This document shows, in pieces, positions 34,870 through 45,362 of a DNA stretch of 64,000 nucleotides; within the stretch, counting starts at the first letter, position 1, and each line of letters opens with the position of its first letter. Source of the DNA: Berberis thunbergii (lineage: Eukaryota; Streptophyta; Magnoliopsida; Ranunculales; Berberidaceae); contig QNQO01005758.1 of NCBI GenBank assembly GCA_003290165.1, positions 124,001-188,000 of the forward strand, read 5' to 3'. Both the position numbers and the translations under genes were made by a program. The notes below the pieces were generated by a model. That model did not search any database and was not told the origin of the DNA. It saw only the letters and a list, made by a program, of their open reading frames with translations.

Positions 34870-36227
34870 CAATGCTTGATTTAATCTTTCAGGTTGTAAC
34901 AATCTTCAGCGTCGTGCCCGTGATCTTTGTGGAAATGGCAGTATTTGCTCTTGTCTCACCTCTCTAAGTTTCCTCTCATCTTGAGTGGCCAGTTGACATT
35001 TTCCCATTTCATCATGTGTTTTAGTATGTTCACTCGACTGGTTTTTAAGGCTGTATATGGTTGTACGTCTTTTCTACCACGTTTGTCACTCGTTCATGTC
35101 TGGGCCGTGTCGATTGCAACTTTTCAAATTCTTATTGATTGAATTTGGACCTCCCATTAGTTCGATGCTTATTTGACTGGACATTTTCCTCCCGGGGGCT
35201 CGCTTTCTTTCTTCCCACCTTTCTCGCTTCTTCAAATGGGCTTCCCTTTCAGATTCGTTCTTTTTCCTAGCGGCTATCATCTCATCGAGAGTGACGGAAT
35301 TTTGAGCGGTCATCAATAGAATCGTCATGTTATTCAGGAGTTCCAGGTTCAGAGCATCGAAAAAAAGGTCATCTTTTCATTCCGGTTGTGAAATTAACGG
35401 TGGTCGTATCTTCACTGCATCCATCGATCATGGTTAACTCGTTAGTAAAACAAGTGACATACTCCTTTATTGTTTCCTCGGGCTTCTGTTTGATGTGGAG
35501 CAAGTAGTGTGGCCCCTTCCTTATCTGTTGACTGCCGATGAACCACGTAATGAAGACGATAGCTAGCGCTTGGAATGAGTCTATCAACCTTAGTGGTAGG
35601 CTATTGAACTAGTTCATTGCTGTGGAGGTGAGAAATGTTATGCATAAAATGGATTATGTGTTCTCCTTCAACGACATCATGTGGCGAAATTGTCGCAAGT
35701 GGTATGTCGGGTCAGTGGTACTATTGTACACTTTAAACTTTGGCGGGTGAACTTCTTTAGAATGGGAGTCACCATGAGTGTGTTGGAAAATGACGGTTTG
35801 GCTAGTTCGTACAGTATATTAGGATCCGTGACTCCTATCCTGAATGGGATTTCAACGAGGGTTTCGCCGCTCTGAGGGGTCCCATCTTGAGGTGGCTCGT
35901 TGGTTATGGGATTTACCTTTTGAGGTCCAGCAGGAACTTTGTTGGCCGAATTTTGTTGGGGCGGTGCTTGGATGGGGTTGGTGGACTGAGCATGCCCCTG
36001 GGTGAACTTTTCCACCATTTTGATCATATGATCCACATCTAGATCATGAGTAAGTCTACACGAGGACTCGTGGTGGCACCTCTAGACGTCTGGGACGTTT
36101 GAACTACCTCGTGCTGCGACTCTCTACTGTCGGGCATGGTCGTCCAGACGTTTGTCGCTGGGTCTGCGGTGTGCGCTATTGGTAGTGCAGTTTCTTTGGT
36201 AGAATGATTGTTTTGATACGTTGTCAA
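34870..36227 (-). pseudogene. Tat-type gag, broken
   Basis: Read leftward from about 36227: a variable N-terminus rich in Thr and Gln, the capsid-like domain (IKQKPEETIKEYVTCFTNEL, about 35369-35500), a basic region (RKKNESEREAHLKKRERWEE), and a knuckle-like segment KYCHFHKDHGHDAEDCYNL (about 34910-34975) typical of Tat gag. Stops and frameshifts at about 36037, 35677, 35587 and 35330 break it. Such elements need proteins from relatives to move. Confidence 0.78.
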
Positions 36228-36339
36228 ATTTATGGTTTGTAGAGTGTTCCATTTGTTTTAAAGGTTCCTTAATCGTTGATCAAGGCTGGGAAAGTTTGCT
36301 ATTGTAGGCTATTTTCTTGAAAGGAAAATTTGTCATTCC

Positions 36340-36357
36340 CCACTGACGGCGCCAAAC
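36340..36357 (-). other. Primer-binding site of the Tat element
   Basis: The minus strand reads GTTTGGCGCCGTCAGTGG directly after the LTR end. TTTGGCGCCGTC is the usual start of the primer-binding region in many plant gypsy elements and fixes the orientation. Confidence 0.85.
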
Positions 36358-36869
36358 TGATGTGTCCAAAATTCAGTTTCCAATAAGTAAAACCTGCAAA
36401 ACAAATGTTAGATTGTCAAAGACCACATTTTTGGTGGCCGAAAGTACTTCGATGCTTAAGTCAGTAAGTTAGTTGAAGATGAAGATAAAATTGGACAAAA
36501 CTTAATTAAAATAGCATACGTTTGTTGAATATTTCATTTACCTTTTATAATGGTCATTGTTACTTCTCTGCGTGAATCAAACATGTGAGGCGCAATGATG
36601 GAAGACATTTCTCTGTAACGGTTTTCTCATTTATGAAGATATGTCCGTGGAGGCGTAACTCCCTTTACGACTCTTTTTCTATGTAACGTTTCTGCCTCCT
36701 TGAGGGAGAACTTTATCGGGTTTGGATCTGGGCCTTTGATTATAATTTATTCTGACAGGCCCTGTTTGGGCTTTCTGAATTTGCATAGTCTTGGGATACT
36801 TATTTCTCGTGATGGATGATCACTTTCACGTGTATAACCGAGATATCGGACTTATTTGATGTATCATCA
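36358..36869 (-). repeat. 5' LTR of the pol-less Tat element
   Basis: 512 bp, beginning TGATGTGTCC and ending GTATCATCA on the plus strand, with a perfect TGATG/CATCA terminal inverted repeat. It matches 30536-31045. Directly right of it is the AATGG target duplication and then PPR coding sequence. Confidence 0.92.
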
Positions 36870-38062
36870 AATGGTATTGCAAGGAAGGTAATCTTCATCA
36901 GGCGCTTGTGTTGCATGCCGAGATGGTTAGGAAGAGTACGTGGTTGATTAATAGTATGTGTAGAGATGGGAATTTGAATAGGGCTTTGGAGTTTATGGAT
37001 CAAATGTGGGCTAGGGGACTCTGTCCCAGTGAGATGACTTATAAGACACTTACAGATGGGTTCTGCAAGAAAGGGTTCATGGGTGAAGTGTACGATGTTT
37101 TCAGTGAAATGGTCAAGAGAGGTTTGCCCCTTCGATTGTGGCATATAATGTTATTATCAATGGACATTGCATCTTGGGGAAGATGGATGAAGCTCTCGGG
37201 ATCCTACAAGACATGGTGGCGAAAGGATTGAAACCAAAAGTTGTAAGTTATAGTACAGTTATAAATGGGGTTTTGCAAAAATTGTGACGTGGAGAAGGCC
37301 TTTCGGGTGAAACAAGAAATGCTTGAGAAGGATGTTTTCCTGATGTTGTTAGAGCCCATCCCCCTCGCCCCTTTCCCTCGCTACCTAGGAGGGCTCTGTT
37401 GAAACAAGAAATGCTTGAGAATGATGTTTCATCTCTGTTGTTATATATAAAATTGCGTTGAAAACAAAAATGTAAGAAAATGTCACAATGACAAAATTGT
37501 ATAAACATAAAGAAAGCATACACTCTGAGAGGACCAAAAATAAATTTTTATTAAATTAAACAATTTTTTAATGTTTACAATTACTATAAAATTGTATTGA
37601 AAAAAAAATTAGGTGAGTAACAATGATAAAAATATTAATTATCAATAACCATAAAAAAAATATGCGCTCGATGACTATTGAACTTGGGTTGTTTACAAAA
37701 ACTTACAAACTTCGAACCACTATACCAATAAAAAGATGTAAAATAATAGAATAAATAATTTACACATTGTATTATACATTATAAAATTGATTTTTTTAAA
37801 GATTAAGTTTATAATAAATTTATTTTAAAAGTTGAGGAGCCTCCTGATGAGTTTACTTGCACAACCTTGATCAATGGATATATTGCACAAATGGGAATAT
37901 TAATAAAGGGCTTTTAATCTACATGATGAGATGATACAAAAAGGATCTTCCTAATATAGTTACTTACAGTGTGCTTATAAATGGGTTAAATAAACAAGTG
38001 CAGACGAGGGAAACAAAAAAGCTATTGATTAAGTTGTTTTATTAGGATTGTGTGCCCAGCCC

Positions 38063-38229
38063 TTTTAAGCATCGAGGAAAGGGGTGAGGAAACGAGCGAG
38101 GGGTGGGGTTTTACCACTTATTTTTTCGAGATTTATGAAATTGTGCATCTTAAGAGTGTAAGCATGCATCTCGAAAGGAATGAGCGGTCACACCAACCCT
38201 TGCCCCTTTCCTCGCCATTTAGAATTAGA
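38063..38229. mobile_element. Degenerate foldback MITE in the PPR pseudogene
   Basis: Imperfect inverted ends: GCATCGAGGAAAGGGGTGAG on the left and CCCCTTTCCTCGCCATTTAG on the right, with an inner palindrome containing TTTCGAGAT and ATCTCGAAA. The same end words occur in the better preserved element at 52844-53032, so both belong to one family. Confidence 0.6.
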
Positions 38230-38521
38230 TGATGTCATGTACAAGTACAACACACTTATGGAACACTGCAACAATACAGAATACAAGCGTATTGTGGCTC
38301 TTATAAAAAACTTTTATATGAAATGGTTGATGAATGAAGCGGATAGACTCTTCAAATCAGTGGCTGAATGAAACTTGAAGCCTGACAAAACTGCATATAA
38401 TGTGATTATTCATGGTCATTGAAGGAGTGGAAATGTGTAGAAAGTGCTTGATCTGTAGGAGGAAATGGTGAGCACTAATTTTGTTCCTAGAGTAAGTTTA
38501 CGAACCTTTTTTTAGAATAAT

Positions 38522-38684
38522 TCTAGGGAGCCTTGTTTAGGGCCTCTTTTACACCTGTTTTTTTTGGGGGGTTTTTGACACTTCTACCCTTTTATGAATA
38601 GTATTTGTGATTGTATTTTAAAGAGAATTGATAAAAAAATGTAAAATTAAAATAAAAAGAGACCCCCAAACAAGGCACCCTAGA
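38522..38684. mobile_element. MITE (163 bp) in the PPR pseudogene
   Basis: The ends are inverted repeats of about 29 bp: TCTAGGGAGCCTTGTTTAGG on the left, and on the right the complement of TCTAGGGTGCCTTGTTTGGG. The interior is short and AT-rich. I could not define a target duplication, so the superfamily is open. Confidence 0.7.
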
Positions 38685-39353
38685 CATTTCCCAGTGAAGG
38701 GATGAACGGGGAATTCAACCAAGTTGTACAAGATGTTTTGAGGAGCTATGTACTTTTGTTGACGCTGAGATTGCAAAAGTTTTTGTGGAGACTAATGACA
38801 ACAATGGAAAGATGGATGTTGTTGTTGATGTCCTTACTGAAATGGCCAAGGATGGTCTCCTACCAAATAACGGGAAAAATCTTACTAAAGGTGGTGAATC
38901 TTTTTGTTAGCTAAAATCCCAATGCGGCATTAATTTCATACCATCCATGAAATGATGATCACCAGAAAATGCTTCTCATCTACTGTACAATATGGAAACA
39001 CACTGGGGAGAAATGGAGAAAGCTTGTAGATCCTTGGATGATACGCCTTTATCAAATGGTCCTTCCTAGTGTGTCTTGAGCTATTTCTGTTAGACATGCT
39101 TTGTTGAGTGCTTTATCAGGCCGGAGAACAAGTTTTTCTATGGCAGTTGACCAAATGACCAACCTCTGTGTCAACGGATGACACCATTCTTCTCATTTAG
39201 TTTCCATTGTCGTCAACTACAGCTGTAGGCCTCTTGATCCCTTTTCCATTTCTTTCTCATGTATATCTTGGAAGGTATCATGCAATTCACGATTTTTTTT
39301 TTTTTAATTTTAATTACGAAGGAACCTGGGATTCAATAGACCGTGGCCAACTC

Positions 39354-39524
39354 TTCTAGGGGGCCTAGGAATCAAACACCTAGTTTCCCTGTCTTGGGGG
39401 CGAAAATACAATTTTGCCCCCCTCTTTAAACACCTTTTTGGAGATTGTGTTTAAAGAGGGGAGGGCAAAATTATATTTTGCCCCCCAAGCAGGGAAACCA
39501 GGCATGGCTCCCAGCCCCCTAGAA
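39354..39524. mobile_element. Foldback MITE (171 bp)
   Basis: The ends read TTCTAGGGGGCC and, inverted, TTCTAGGGGGCT, and a long inner palindrome pairs CAATTTTGCCCCCCTCTTT with AAAGAGGGGAGGGCAAAATT. It could form a nearly continuous hairpin. The rest of 38911-39583 shows no gene; it is probably the former 3' flank of the PPR gene. Confidence 0.7.
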
Positions 39525-39583
39525 TTAGAGATGTTTTATACGGACAACTAAGGGAATGGTAGCGATTGTGATTATGAGCTGGT

Positions 39584-40091
39584 TGTCACGAGCCATCTAG
39601 CATAACTTTCTCTAGATGCCTCCGAAAGGTTCTAGAGTGCTCTTGGACATTCTAGCATAGCTTTATCTAGAGTGTTCTAGCATGGATGAGTCTAGAACAC
39701 CCTTGTACATATTTATGTAGCATTTTCTAGAAGTCTCCTTGTAATTTATGGTTCCTTTGAAGGTGAGAACTTTCTAGATGCATAGAGAATACTCCTTTGA
39801 ATGAGGATTGTGGAAAGTTCTAGACTAGAAGCCTCTAGGACTTTAAGGGCCTATAAATAGGCCTTGGCATTCATTTACAGAGATCATCAAACACTTGTAC
39901 AACTCTCTCAAGCAATACAAAACATTCTTTCAAAAGCCTAAACACTTGTGTCTTAGCATTTTCCTCACTTAAGCTTTCGTAGCATCACTTAGCATTAGCC
40001 AAGCATCGAATTGCCTTGACTAGTTAGTCCGACGGGAGTGTGACGCTAGTGGGCAGCGTGTTAGCCAAGGAAAAAAGGTCAGCACGTGACA
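39584..40091 (+). repeat. 5' LTR of the chromovirus element
   Basis: Begins TGTCACGAGCC and ends CACGTGACA. It is unusually rich in CTAG, mostly as TTCTAGA or TCTAGCAT. A TATA box sits inside a palindrome, GGCCTATAAATAGGCC (39848-39863), and is the probable start region of the element transcript. Confidence 0.95.
39848..39863 (+). promoter_or_regulatory. LTR TATA box
   Basis: TATAAATA flanked by GGCC on both sides. The same string occurs in the 3' LTR at 45119-45134. Its place in the middle of the LTR fits the U3/R promoter. Confidence 0.7.
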
Positions 40092-40093
40092 CG

Positions 40094-40109
40094 TGGTATC
40101 AGAGCAGCG
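40094..40109 (+). other. Primer-binding site, initiator Met tRNA type
   Basis: TGGTATCAGAGCAGCG begins two bases after the LTR end, as expected for priming by initiator methionine tRNA. Confidence 0.9.
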
Positions 40110-40190
40110 ACGATCGTAGGGGCGGTCTTGCTGAAGTTGCGTTGTGCTAGCTGCTGTGTGTACGAAGATTAGGTGCGGAGCAATCTTATC

Positions 40191-41261
40191 ATGTCGGGAA
40201 ACAAAGAGAGTGCTGTTGGAGGGTCCGTGGTCGAGGAGACTGGAAGAAAGACTAGTCGGACCAGCATGCTTGAGGATCGTATGGCCAAGGTGGAGCTGAC
40301 CATGGGTGATCTCCAGGACAGCGTCGGGGAGATGGAACAGAAGGTTGAGTCCTTCAATGGGACGTTGGCTAGCGTCACTACGGATATCGAGCAACTCGAT
40401 AGCCGTGTCCATGACCTTGAGCTTGACACTGTGGAAGCCAAGGACAAGACTCAACTTCTTGTCAACCAAGTTGCGGATGCCATGCGCAATGAGATGAGCC
40501 AGCTAAAGGACACGCTGATGGGGCAGCTCCAAGCCATTCGGGAGCAGGTTGAGTCCTTGCAATCGGACGTCAACCTATGCAAGGCGGCTGTGGCAGGTAG
40601 TACTACTGTACGAGAGGGACCAAGGATGAAGGTACCCGAACCGCCAAGGTACCATGGGAAGCGCGATGCTAGGGAGCTCGACAACTTCCTATGGAGTGTT
40701 GAAAAATATTTCAACGCTATGCGCTTGGACGATGATGAGTCCAAGATCACCACCGTCACCATGTACTTGGGTGATGATGCCATCCTTTGGTGGAGGAGGC
40801 GTGAGTCGGATATCAAGAAGGGTATTTGCTCACTTAAGACTTGGGACGAGTTCAAGGCGGATTTCAAGCGGCAATTCTATCCGGAGAATGCGGAAGAAGT
40901 TGCTATGAAGAGGCTGCGTGGACTGAAGCATACGGGGTCAATCAAAGAGTATGTCAAGCAGTTCACTTCTCTTATGCTTGAAGTCTCGGACATGCCAGAG
41001 AAGACTCAGCTCCTCTACTTCATGGATGGACTACAACGATGGGTCGAGCAAGAGTTAAAGAGACGCAACGTTCAATCGCTTGCAGAGGCCATCGCAGTTG
41101 CCGAATCCTTGTTCGAATACAAGGCTGATTCGAAAAGCCACAAGGGCGGCAGCATGAGTGGCGGCGGTAACAAGGGAAAAGGTGGGGGAGCAAAACTCAC
41201 TGAAAGAAGCAGCAGTAGCAGCGGCGGCAACCAGTTCGAGAGGAAGGACAAAGCCAAGTAG
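40191..41261 (+). CDS. Chromovirus gag, ends at an in-frame TAG
   Basis: Retrotransposon capsid precursor, 356 residues from ATG 40191. An N-terminal coiled coil (VELTMGDLQDSVGEMEQKV, VTTDIEQLDSRVHDLE) precedes the gag core (DNFLWSVEKYFNAMRLDD, WDEFKADFKRQFYPEN, IKEYVKQFTSLMLEVSDMPE). A Gly/Ser/Lys-rich tail follows. The frame stops at TAG 41259-41261, just before the zinc knuckle that continues in the same frame at 41280. In related elements gag and pol are usually one frame, so the TAG is a nonsense mutation or a readthrough site. Confidence 0.88.
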   Translation: MSGNKESAVGGSVVEETGRKTSRTSMLEDRMAKVELTMGDLQDSVGEMEQKVESFNGTLASVTTDIEQLDSRVHDLELDTVEAKDKTQLLVNQVADAMRNEMSQLKDTLMGQLQAIREQVESLQSDVNLCKAAVAGSTTVREGPRMKVPEPPRYHGKRDARELDNFLWSVEKYFNAMRLDDDESKITTVTMYLGDDAILWWRRRESDIKKGICSLKTWDEFKADFKRQFYPENAEEVAMKRLRGLKHTGSIKEYVKQFTSLMLEVSDMPEKTQLLYFMDGLQRWVEQELKRRNVQSLAEAIAVAESLFEYKADSKSHKGGSMSGGGNKGKGGGAKLTERSSSSSGGNQFERKDKAK

Positions 41262-44200
41262 TCCTTTTCAGATAGCAAGGTGAAAAATCGCGACTGCTTC
41301 TTGTGCGGCCCTCCGCACTGGGCTAGGGAATGCCCACAGCGACCAAAGCTCAATGCGATGATCGCTGGCAAGAGTGGATCGTCCGGGGAATCATCGGGGG
41401 ATGAGGCGCAAATGGGGACTTTGCGCTTGCTAAGCAGCGTCAAGGCTACGGTGGAGAAAAGCAACGTGGCTAAGGTAAGTATGTTGCCCCGTTCGAAGAA
41501 ATCTGCTCTTATGTTTGTGGAAGCCAAGGTAAATGGCAAGGCTTCAAAGGCACTCGTCGACACGGGTGCAACGCACAATTTTGTTGCTTTAAAGGAGGCA
41601 ACAAGGCTGGGCGTGCAGTATACCAAGGAGCCAGGCACCTTGAAGACCATCAACACAGCACCGGTGCCTATCCATGGTATAGCACGAGGCGTCTCCCTTC
41701 ATTTGGGTGAATGGAAGGGGATGGTGGACCTGACTGTCGTCACGATGGATGACTTCTCATTGGTGCTGGGCATGGAGTTCATGGATACGGTGAAGCCATG
41801 GACATTAGAAAGGGACGGGTCGATGACTATTGCAAAGGATCGAGAATCATGCTCTGTCCCTGTCACTCGGGAGATCGTGGAGGCCAAGATGTTGTCAGCC
41901 ATTCAAGTGAAGAAAGGCGTGCAAAAGGGGCAAGCAACATTTGTGGCCACGTTGATCGAAGATGGGCCTCAACCCAGCGAGGTTCCGAAGGAGGTAGCTG
42001 CGATTTTGAAAGAGTACAAAGATGTCATGCCTCCAGAGCTACCCAAGAGACTCCCTCCAAGAAGGGAAGTCGATCATATGATCGAGCTGGAGCCAGGGGC
42101 TAGGCCTCCAGCCATGGCGCCTTATCGGATGGCACCGCCAGAGTTGGAAGAGCTACGCAAGCAACTCAAGGAGCTGCTGGACGCGGGGTTCATTCGGCCA
42201 TCCAAGGCTCCATTCGGTGCACCAGTATTGTTCCAACGCAAGCACTACGGGTCCTTGCGTATGTGCATCGATTACCGAGCACTTAACAAAGTACCCATCA
42301 AGAACAAGTATCCAATTCCTTTGGTTGCTGATCTTTTCGATAGGCTCGGTAAAGCCAGGTACTTTTCTAAACTAGATCTCCGATCGGGGTATTGGCAAGT
42401 GCGCATAGCCAAAGGAGATGAGCCAAAGACGGCATGCGTCACTCGCTATGGGTCTTATGAATTCTTGGTGATGCCTTTGGTCTCACCAATGCCCCGGCTA
42501 CTTTCTGCACTTTAATGAACAAAATCTTTCAGCCTTTCTTGGATAAATTTGTAGTCGTCTATCTCGACGATATCGTCGTGTATAGCGACAACTTGGAAGA
42601 ACATGTGCATCACTTGCGACAGGTTTTCCAAGCATTGCGGGAGAGCGAGTTGTACGTGAAATTGGAGAAGTGCTTGTTCGCCCAAGACGAGGTGTCCTTC
42701 TTGGGGCACCGCATCAAGGCTGGAAAGATCATGATGGAACGGGACAAAGTGCAGGCCATCAATGAATGGGAGCCACCCAAAACGTTTCGGAGCTACGTTC
42801 TTTCCTTGGGCTGGCCAATTATTATCGGAGATTCATTTTGAGCTACTCGGCGAGAGCAGCCCCACTGACCGACTTGCTGAAGAAGAAGGTGCAGTGGCAT
42901 TGGAGTGAGAAATGCCAAGAAGCATTTGATGATTTAAAGAAGGCAGTCATCGAGGAACCTGTCTTGGCCTTGCCCGATTATGCTAAGTCATTCGAACTTC
43001 ACACTGATGCATCAAACTTTGCCATTGGAGGGTGCTTATGCAAGAGGGGCATCCCATAGCCTATGAGTCTCGCAAGCTCAACGATACCGAGAGACGGTAT
43101 CCGGTGCATGACAAGGAGATGACAGCCATCATTCATTGCTTGCGAACTTGGAGGCACTATTTGCTTGGGAGTCGGTTTACCATCATGACCGACAATGTGG
43201 CTACGAGTTATTTTCAAAATCAGAAGAAGATCAGCCCCAAGCAAGCTCGGGTGGCAAGATTTCTTAGCGGAGTTCGATTATGTCATGGAGTACAAGCCGG
43301 GCAAAGTTAATGTTGTTGCTGATGCTCTCAGCCGAAAGGCCATGCTCACTAGCGCAAGCAGCGCCGCTAGCAACCTTCTTGATCGGATCAAGGAGGGGAC
43401 TTCTCAAGACCCCTTGGCCAAGGGACTCATGCAGATGGCCAAGGAGGGGAAGACTCGACGGTTTTGGGTAGAGAATGGGGTGCTCTACACCGTCGGTCGT
43501 CGCATTTATGTGCCTAAGTGGGATAATCTTAGGCGAGGCATCATGAAGGAGTGCCACGACTCAATGTGGACTGGCCATCTGGGGATGCAGCGGACATTGG
43601 CACTCTTGGAGGTAGACTACTATTGGCCTCATATGCGGGACGATATCGAGGCCTATGTGAAGACTTGTCTTGTGTGCCAACAAGACAAGATAGAGCAACG
43701 TGTACCGGCAAGACTATTGCAACCTTTGCCGATTCCGGAAAGGCCATGGGAGAGTGTATCGATGGATTTCATATCGGCCTTGCCCAAGTCTGATGGGTAT
43801 GGCTCTATTATGGTGGTGGTCGATCGCTTTTCCAAGTATGGGACTTTCATACCTGCCCCACGCGATTGCACGGCCGAGCAAGCAGCCAAGTTGTTCTTTC
43901 AGCATGTGGTGAAGTATTGGGGCTTGCCTCGGAGCATCATAAGTGATCGGGACCCAAGGTTCACAGCAAAATTCTGGACGGAGTTATTCAAGCTCTTGGG
44001 TTCAGGTCTACACTTCTCAACAAGCTTTCACCCGCAAAGCGATGGACAAACAGAGAGGGTGAATGCCTTGTTGGAGTTATACTTGAGGCACTTTGTAGGT
44101 GCCAACCAGAAGGATTGGGCCAAGTTGATGGATGTGGCTCAATTCTCATTCAACTTGCAGCGGTTCGAATCGACGCAACAAAGTCCGTTCGAGATCGTCA

Positions 44201-44823
44201 TGGGCCAGCAGCCCTTGACTCCACAAGCCGTTGCGTCGGGCTACACGGGTAGCAGCCCCGCTGCGTACAAACTTGCACGAGGGTGGCATGAGCAGCTTGA
44301 TATAACGAAGGCATACTTGGACAAGGTGTCTAAAAAGATGAAGAAGTGGGCAGACAAGCATAGACGCCCTCTCGAGTTCCAAGTGGGCGACATGGTCATG
44401 GTCAAGTTGCTGCCACAACAGTTCAAGGTCTTCCGCTCGGTGCACAAGGGACTAGTGCGGAAGTATGAGGGGCCATTTCCCGTCCTACGGAAGGTCGGGA
44501 GAGTTTCTTACAAGCTTGAGTTGCCGCCCAAACTCAAGATTCATCCGGTGTTCCATGTGAGCGTGCTGAAGCCCTACCATGGTGATAAAGAAGATCCAAC
44601 GAGGGGCGAGTCACATCGGGCACCAACCGCGGTCGTGACTTCCTTTGATCGAAAGATCGAAAGCATCGAGGCAGAGAGGCTCATCCGACGGAGGGGTGTG
44701 CCAAGCTATAATGAGTATCTCATTCGATGGAAGGGACTACCGAATAGTGAGGCCTCATGGGAGAAAGAAGGCGACCTATGGCAATTCCAGGGCAAGATCA
44801 CGGAGTTCGAGGCACAGTCTTGA
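41262..44823 (+). pseudogene. Chromovirus pol with chromodomain, frameshifted
   Basis: In order: zinc knuckle [13 protein letters not shown] (41298-41336), aspartic protease [12 protein letters not shown] ([22 protein letters not shown], active-site YLDDIVVYS at about 42560-42586), RNase H (HTDASNFAIGG), integrase HHCC and core (MDFISALPKSDG, HPQSDGQTERVN), and C-terminal chromodomain (AERLIRRRGVPSYNEYLIRW) ending at TGA 44821-44823. The frame is lost near 42475, 42785, 43040 and 43255, all within RT/RNase H, by what look like single-base indels. The integrase-chromodomain half (43195-44823) is open for 542 residues. Active-site residues are kept, so decay is recent. Confidence 0.93.
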
Positions 44824-44840
44824 CGAGGTCGTCAAGGACT

Positions 44841-44854
44841 TGGGTGGGGGAGAA
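44841..44854 (+). other. Polypurine tract of the chromovirus element
   Basis: TGGGTGGGGGAGAA immediately precedes the 3' LTR start TGTCACG. Confidence 0.85.
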
Positions 44855-45362
44855 TGTCACGAGCCATCTAGCATAGCTTTCTCTAGATGCCTCCGGAAGG
44901 TTCTAGAGTGCTCTTGGACATTCTAGCATAGCTTTATCTAGAGTGTTCTAGCATGGATGAGTCTAGAACACCCTTGTACATATTTATGTAGCATTTTCTA
45001 GAAGCCTCATTGTAATTTATGGTTCCTTTGGAGATGGGAACTTTCTAGATGCATAGAGAATACTCCTTTGAAGGAGGATTGTGGAAAGTTCTAGACTAGA
45101 AGCCTCTAGGACTTTAAGGGCCTATAAATAGGCCTTGGCATTCATTTGCAGAGATCATCAAACACTTGTACAACTCTCTCAAGCAATACAAAACATTCTT
45201 TCAAAAGCCTAAACACTTGTGTCTTAGCATTTTCCTCACTTAAGCTTTCGTAGCATCACTTAGCATTAGCCAAGCATCGAAGTGCCTTGACTAGTTAGTC
45301 CGACGGGAGTGCGACGCTAGTGGGCAGCGTGTTAGCCAAGGAAAAAAGGTCAGCACGTGACA
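44855..45362 (+). repeat. 3' LTR of the chromovirus element
   Basis: 508 bp, same length as the 5' LTR, with about a dozen single-base differences by eye. Begins TGTCACGAGCC and ends CACGTGACA. The TATA palindrome is at 45119-45134. Confidence 0.95.

Larger units (their letters stand above)
30536..36869 (-). mobile_element. Tat-type LTR element lacking pol, complete ends
   Basis: Two LTRs of 510 and 512 bp bracket the element, flanked by the 5-bp target duplication AATGG (30531-30535 and 36870-36874). The right LTR has TGATG..CATCA ends; the left begins TTATG, a mutated TGATG. A primer-binding site lies inside the right LTR, so the element runs leftward. Inside, from its 5' side: gag (minus), an uninformative stretch, a 70-bp repeat array, then an ORF on the opposite strand. 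No protease, RT, RNase H or integrase is seen, so it is non-autonomous. The LTRs differ at about one base in eight in the part I compared, which suggests an old insertion. Confidence 0.9.
30302..38910 (+). pseudogene. Pentatricopeptide-repeat (PPR) gene, fragmented
   Basis: P-type PPR motifs of about 35 residues appear in pieces: 30302-30535 (HPNLITYNVIISGLC, VPDNVTYNTLIN), 36870-37340 (LINSMCRDGNLNRALEFMD, MTYKTLTDGFCKKGF), 37835-38045 and 38230-38490 (NLKPDKTAYNVIIHGH), and 38700-38910. Plant PPR proteins act in mitochondria or plastids on RNA; this copy cannot. It lacks the N-terminus, has frameshifts (for example near 30343 and 37125) and stops, and is split by a 6.3-kb LTR element at the AATGG target and by smaller insertions at about 37340-37835, 38063-38229 and 38522-38684. 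The motif at the LTR insertion reads NTLIN-G on the left and continues as CKEGNLHQA on the right. Confidence 0.88.
39584..45362 (+). mobile_element. Ty3/gypsy chromovirus-type element, full length
   Basis: Both 508-bp LTRs, primer-binding site, gag, pol with C-terminal chromodomain and polypurine tract are present. The domain order protease-RT-RNase H-integrase plus the chromodomain place it among chromoviruses; the RT block looks Galadriel- or Reina-like to me. About a dozen differences separate the LTRs by eye, so it is the youngest large element in the window. The flanking bases (CTGGT left, TGCTG right) do not form a clean 5-bp duplication. Confidence 0.95.

Noticed and set aside
40020..41656. 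Several antisense open frames over the chromovirus gag
   Set aside because: They mirror the gag and protease coding strand; no recognisable domain and no promoter.
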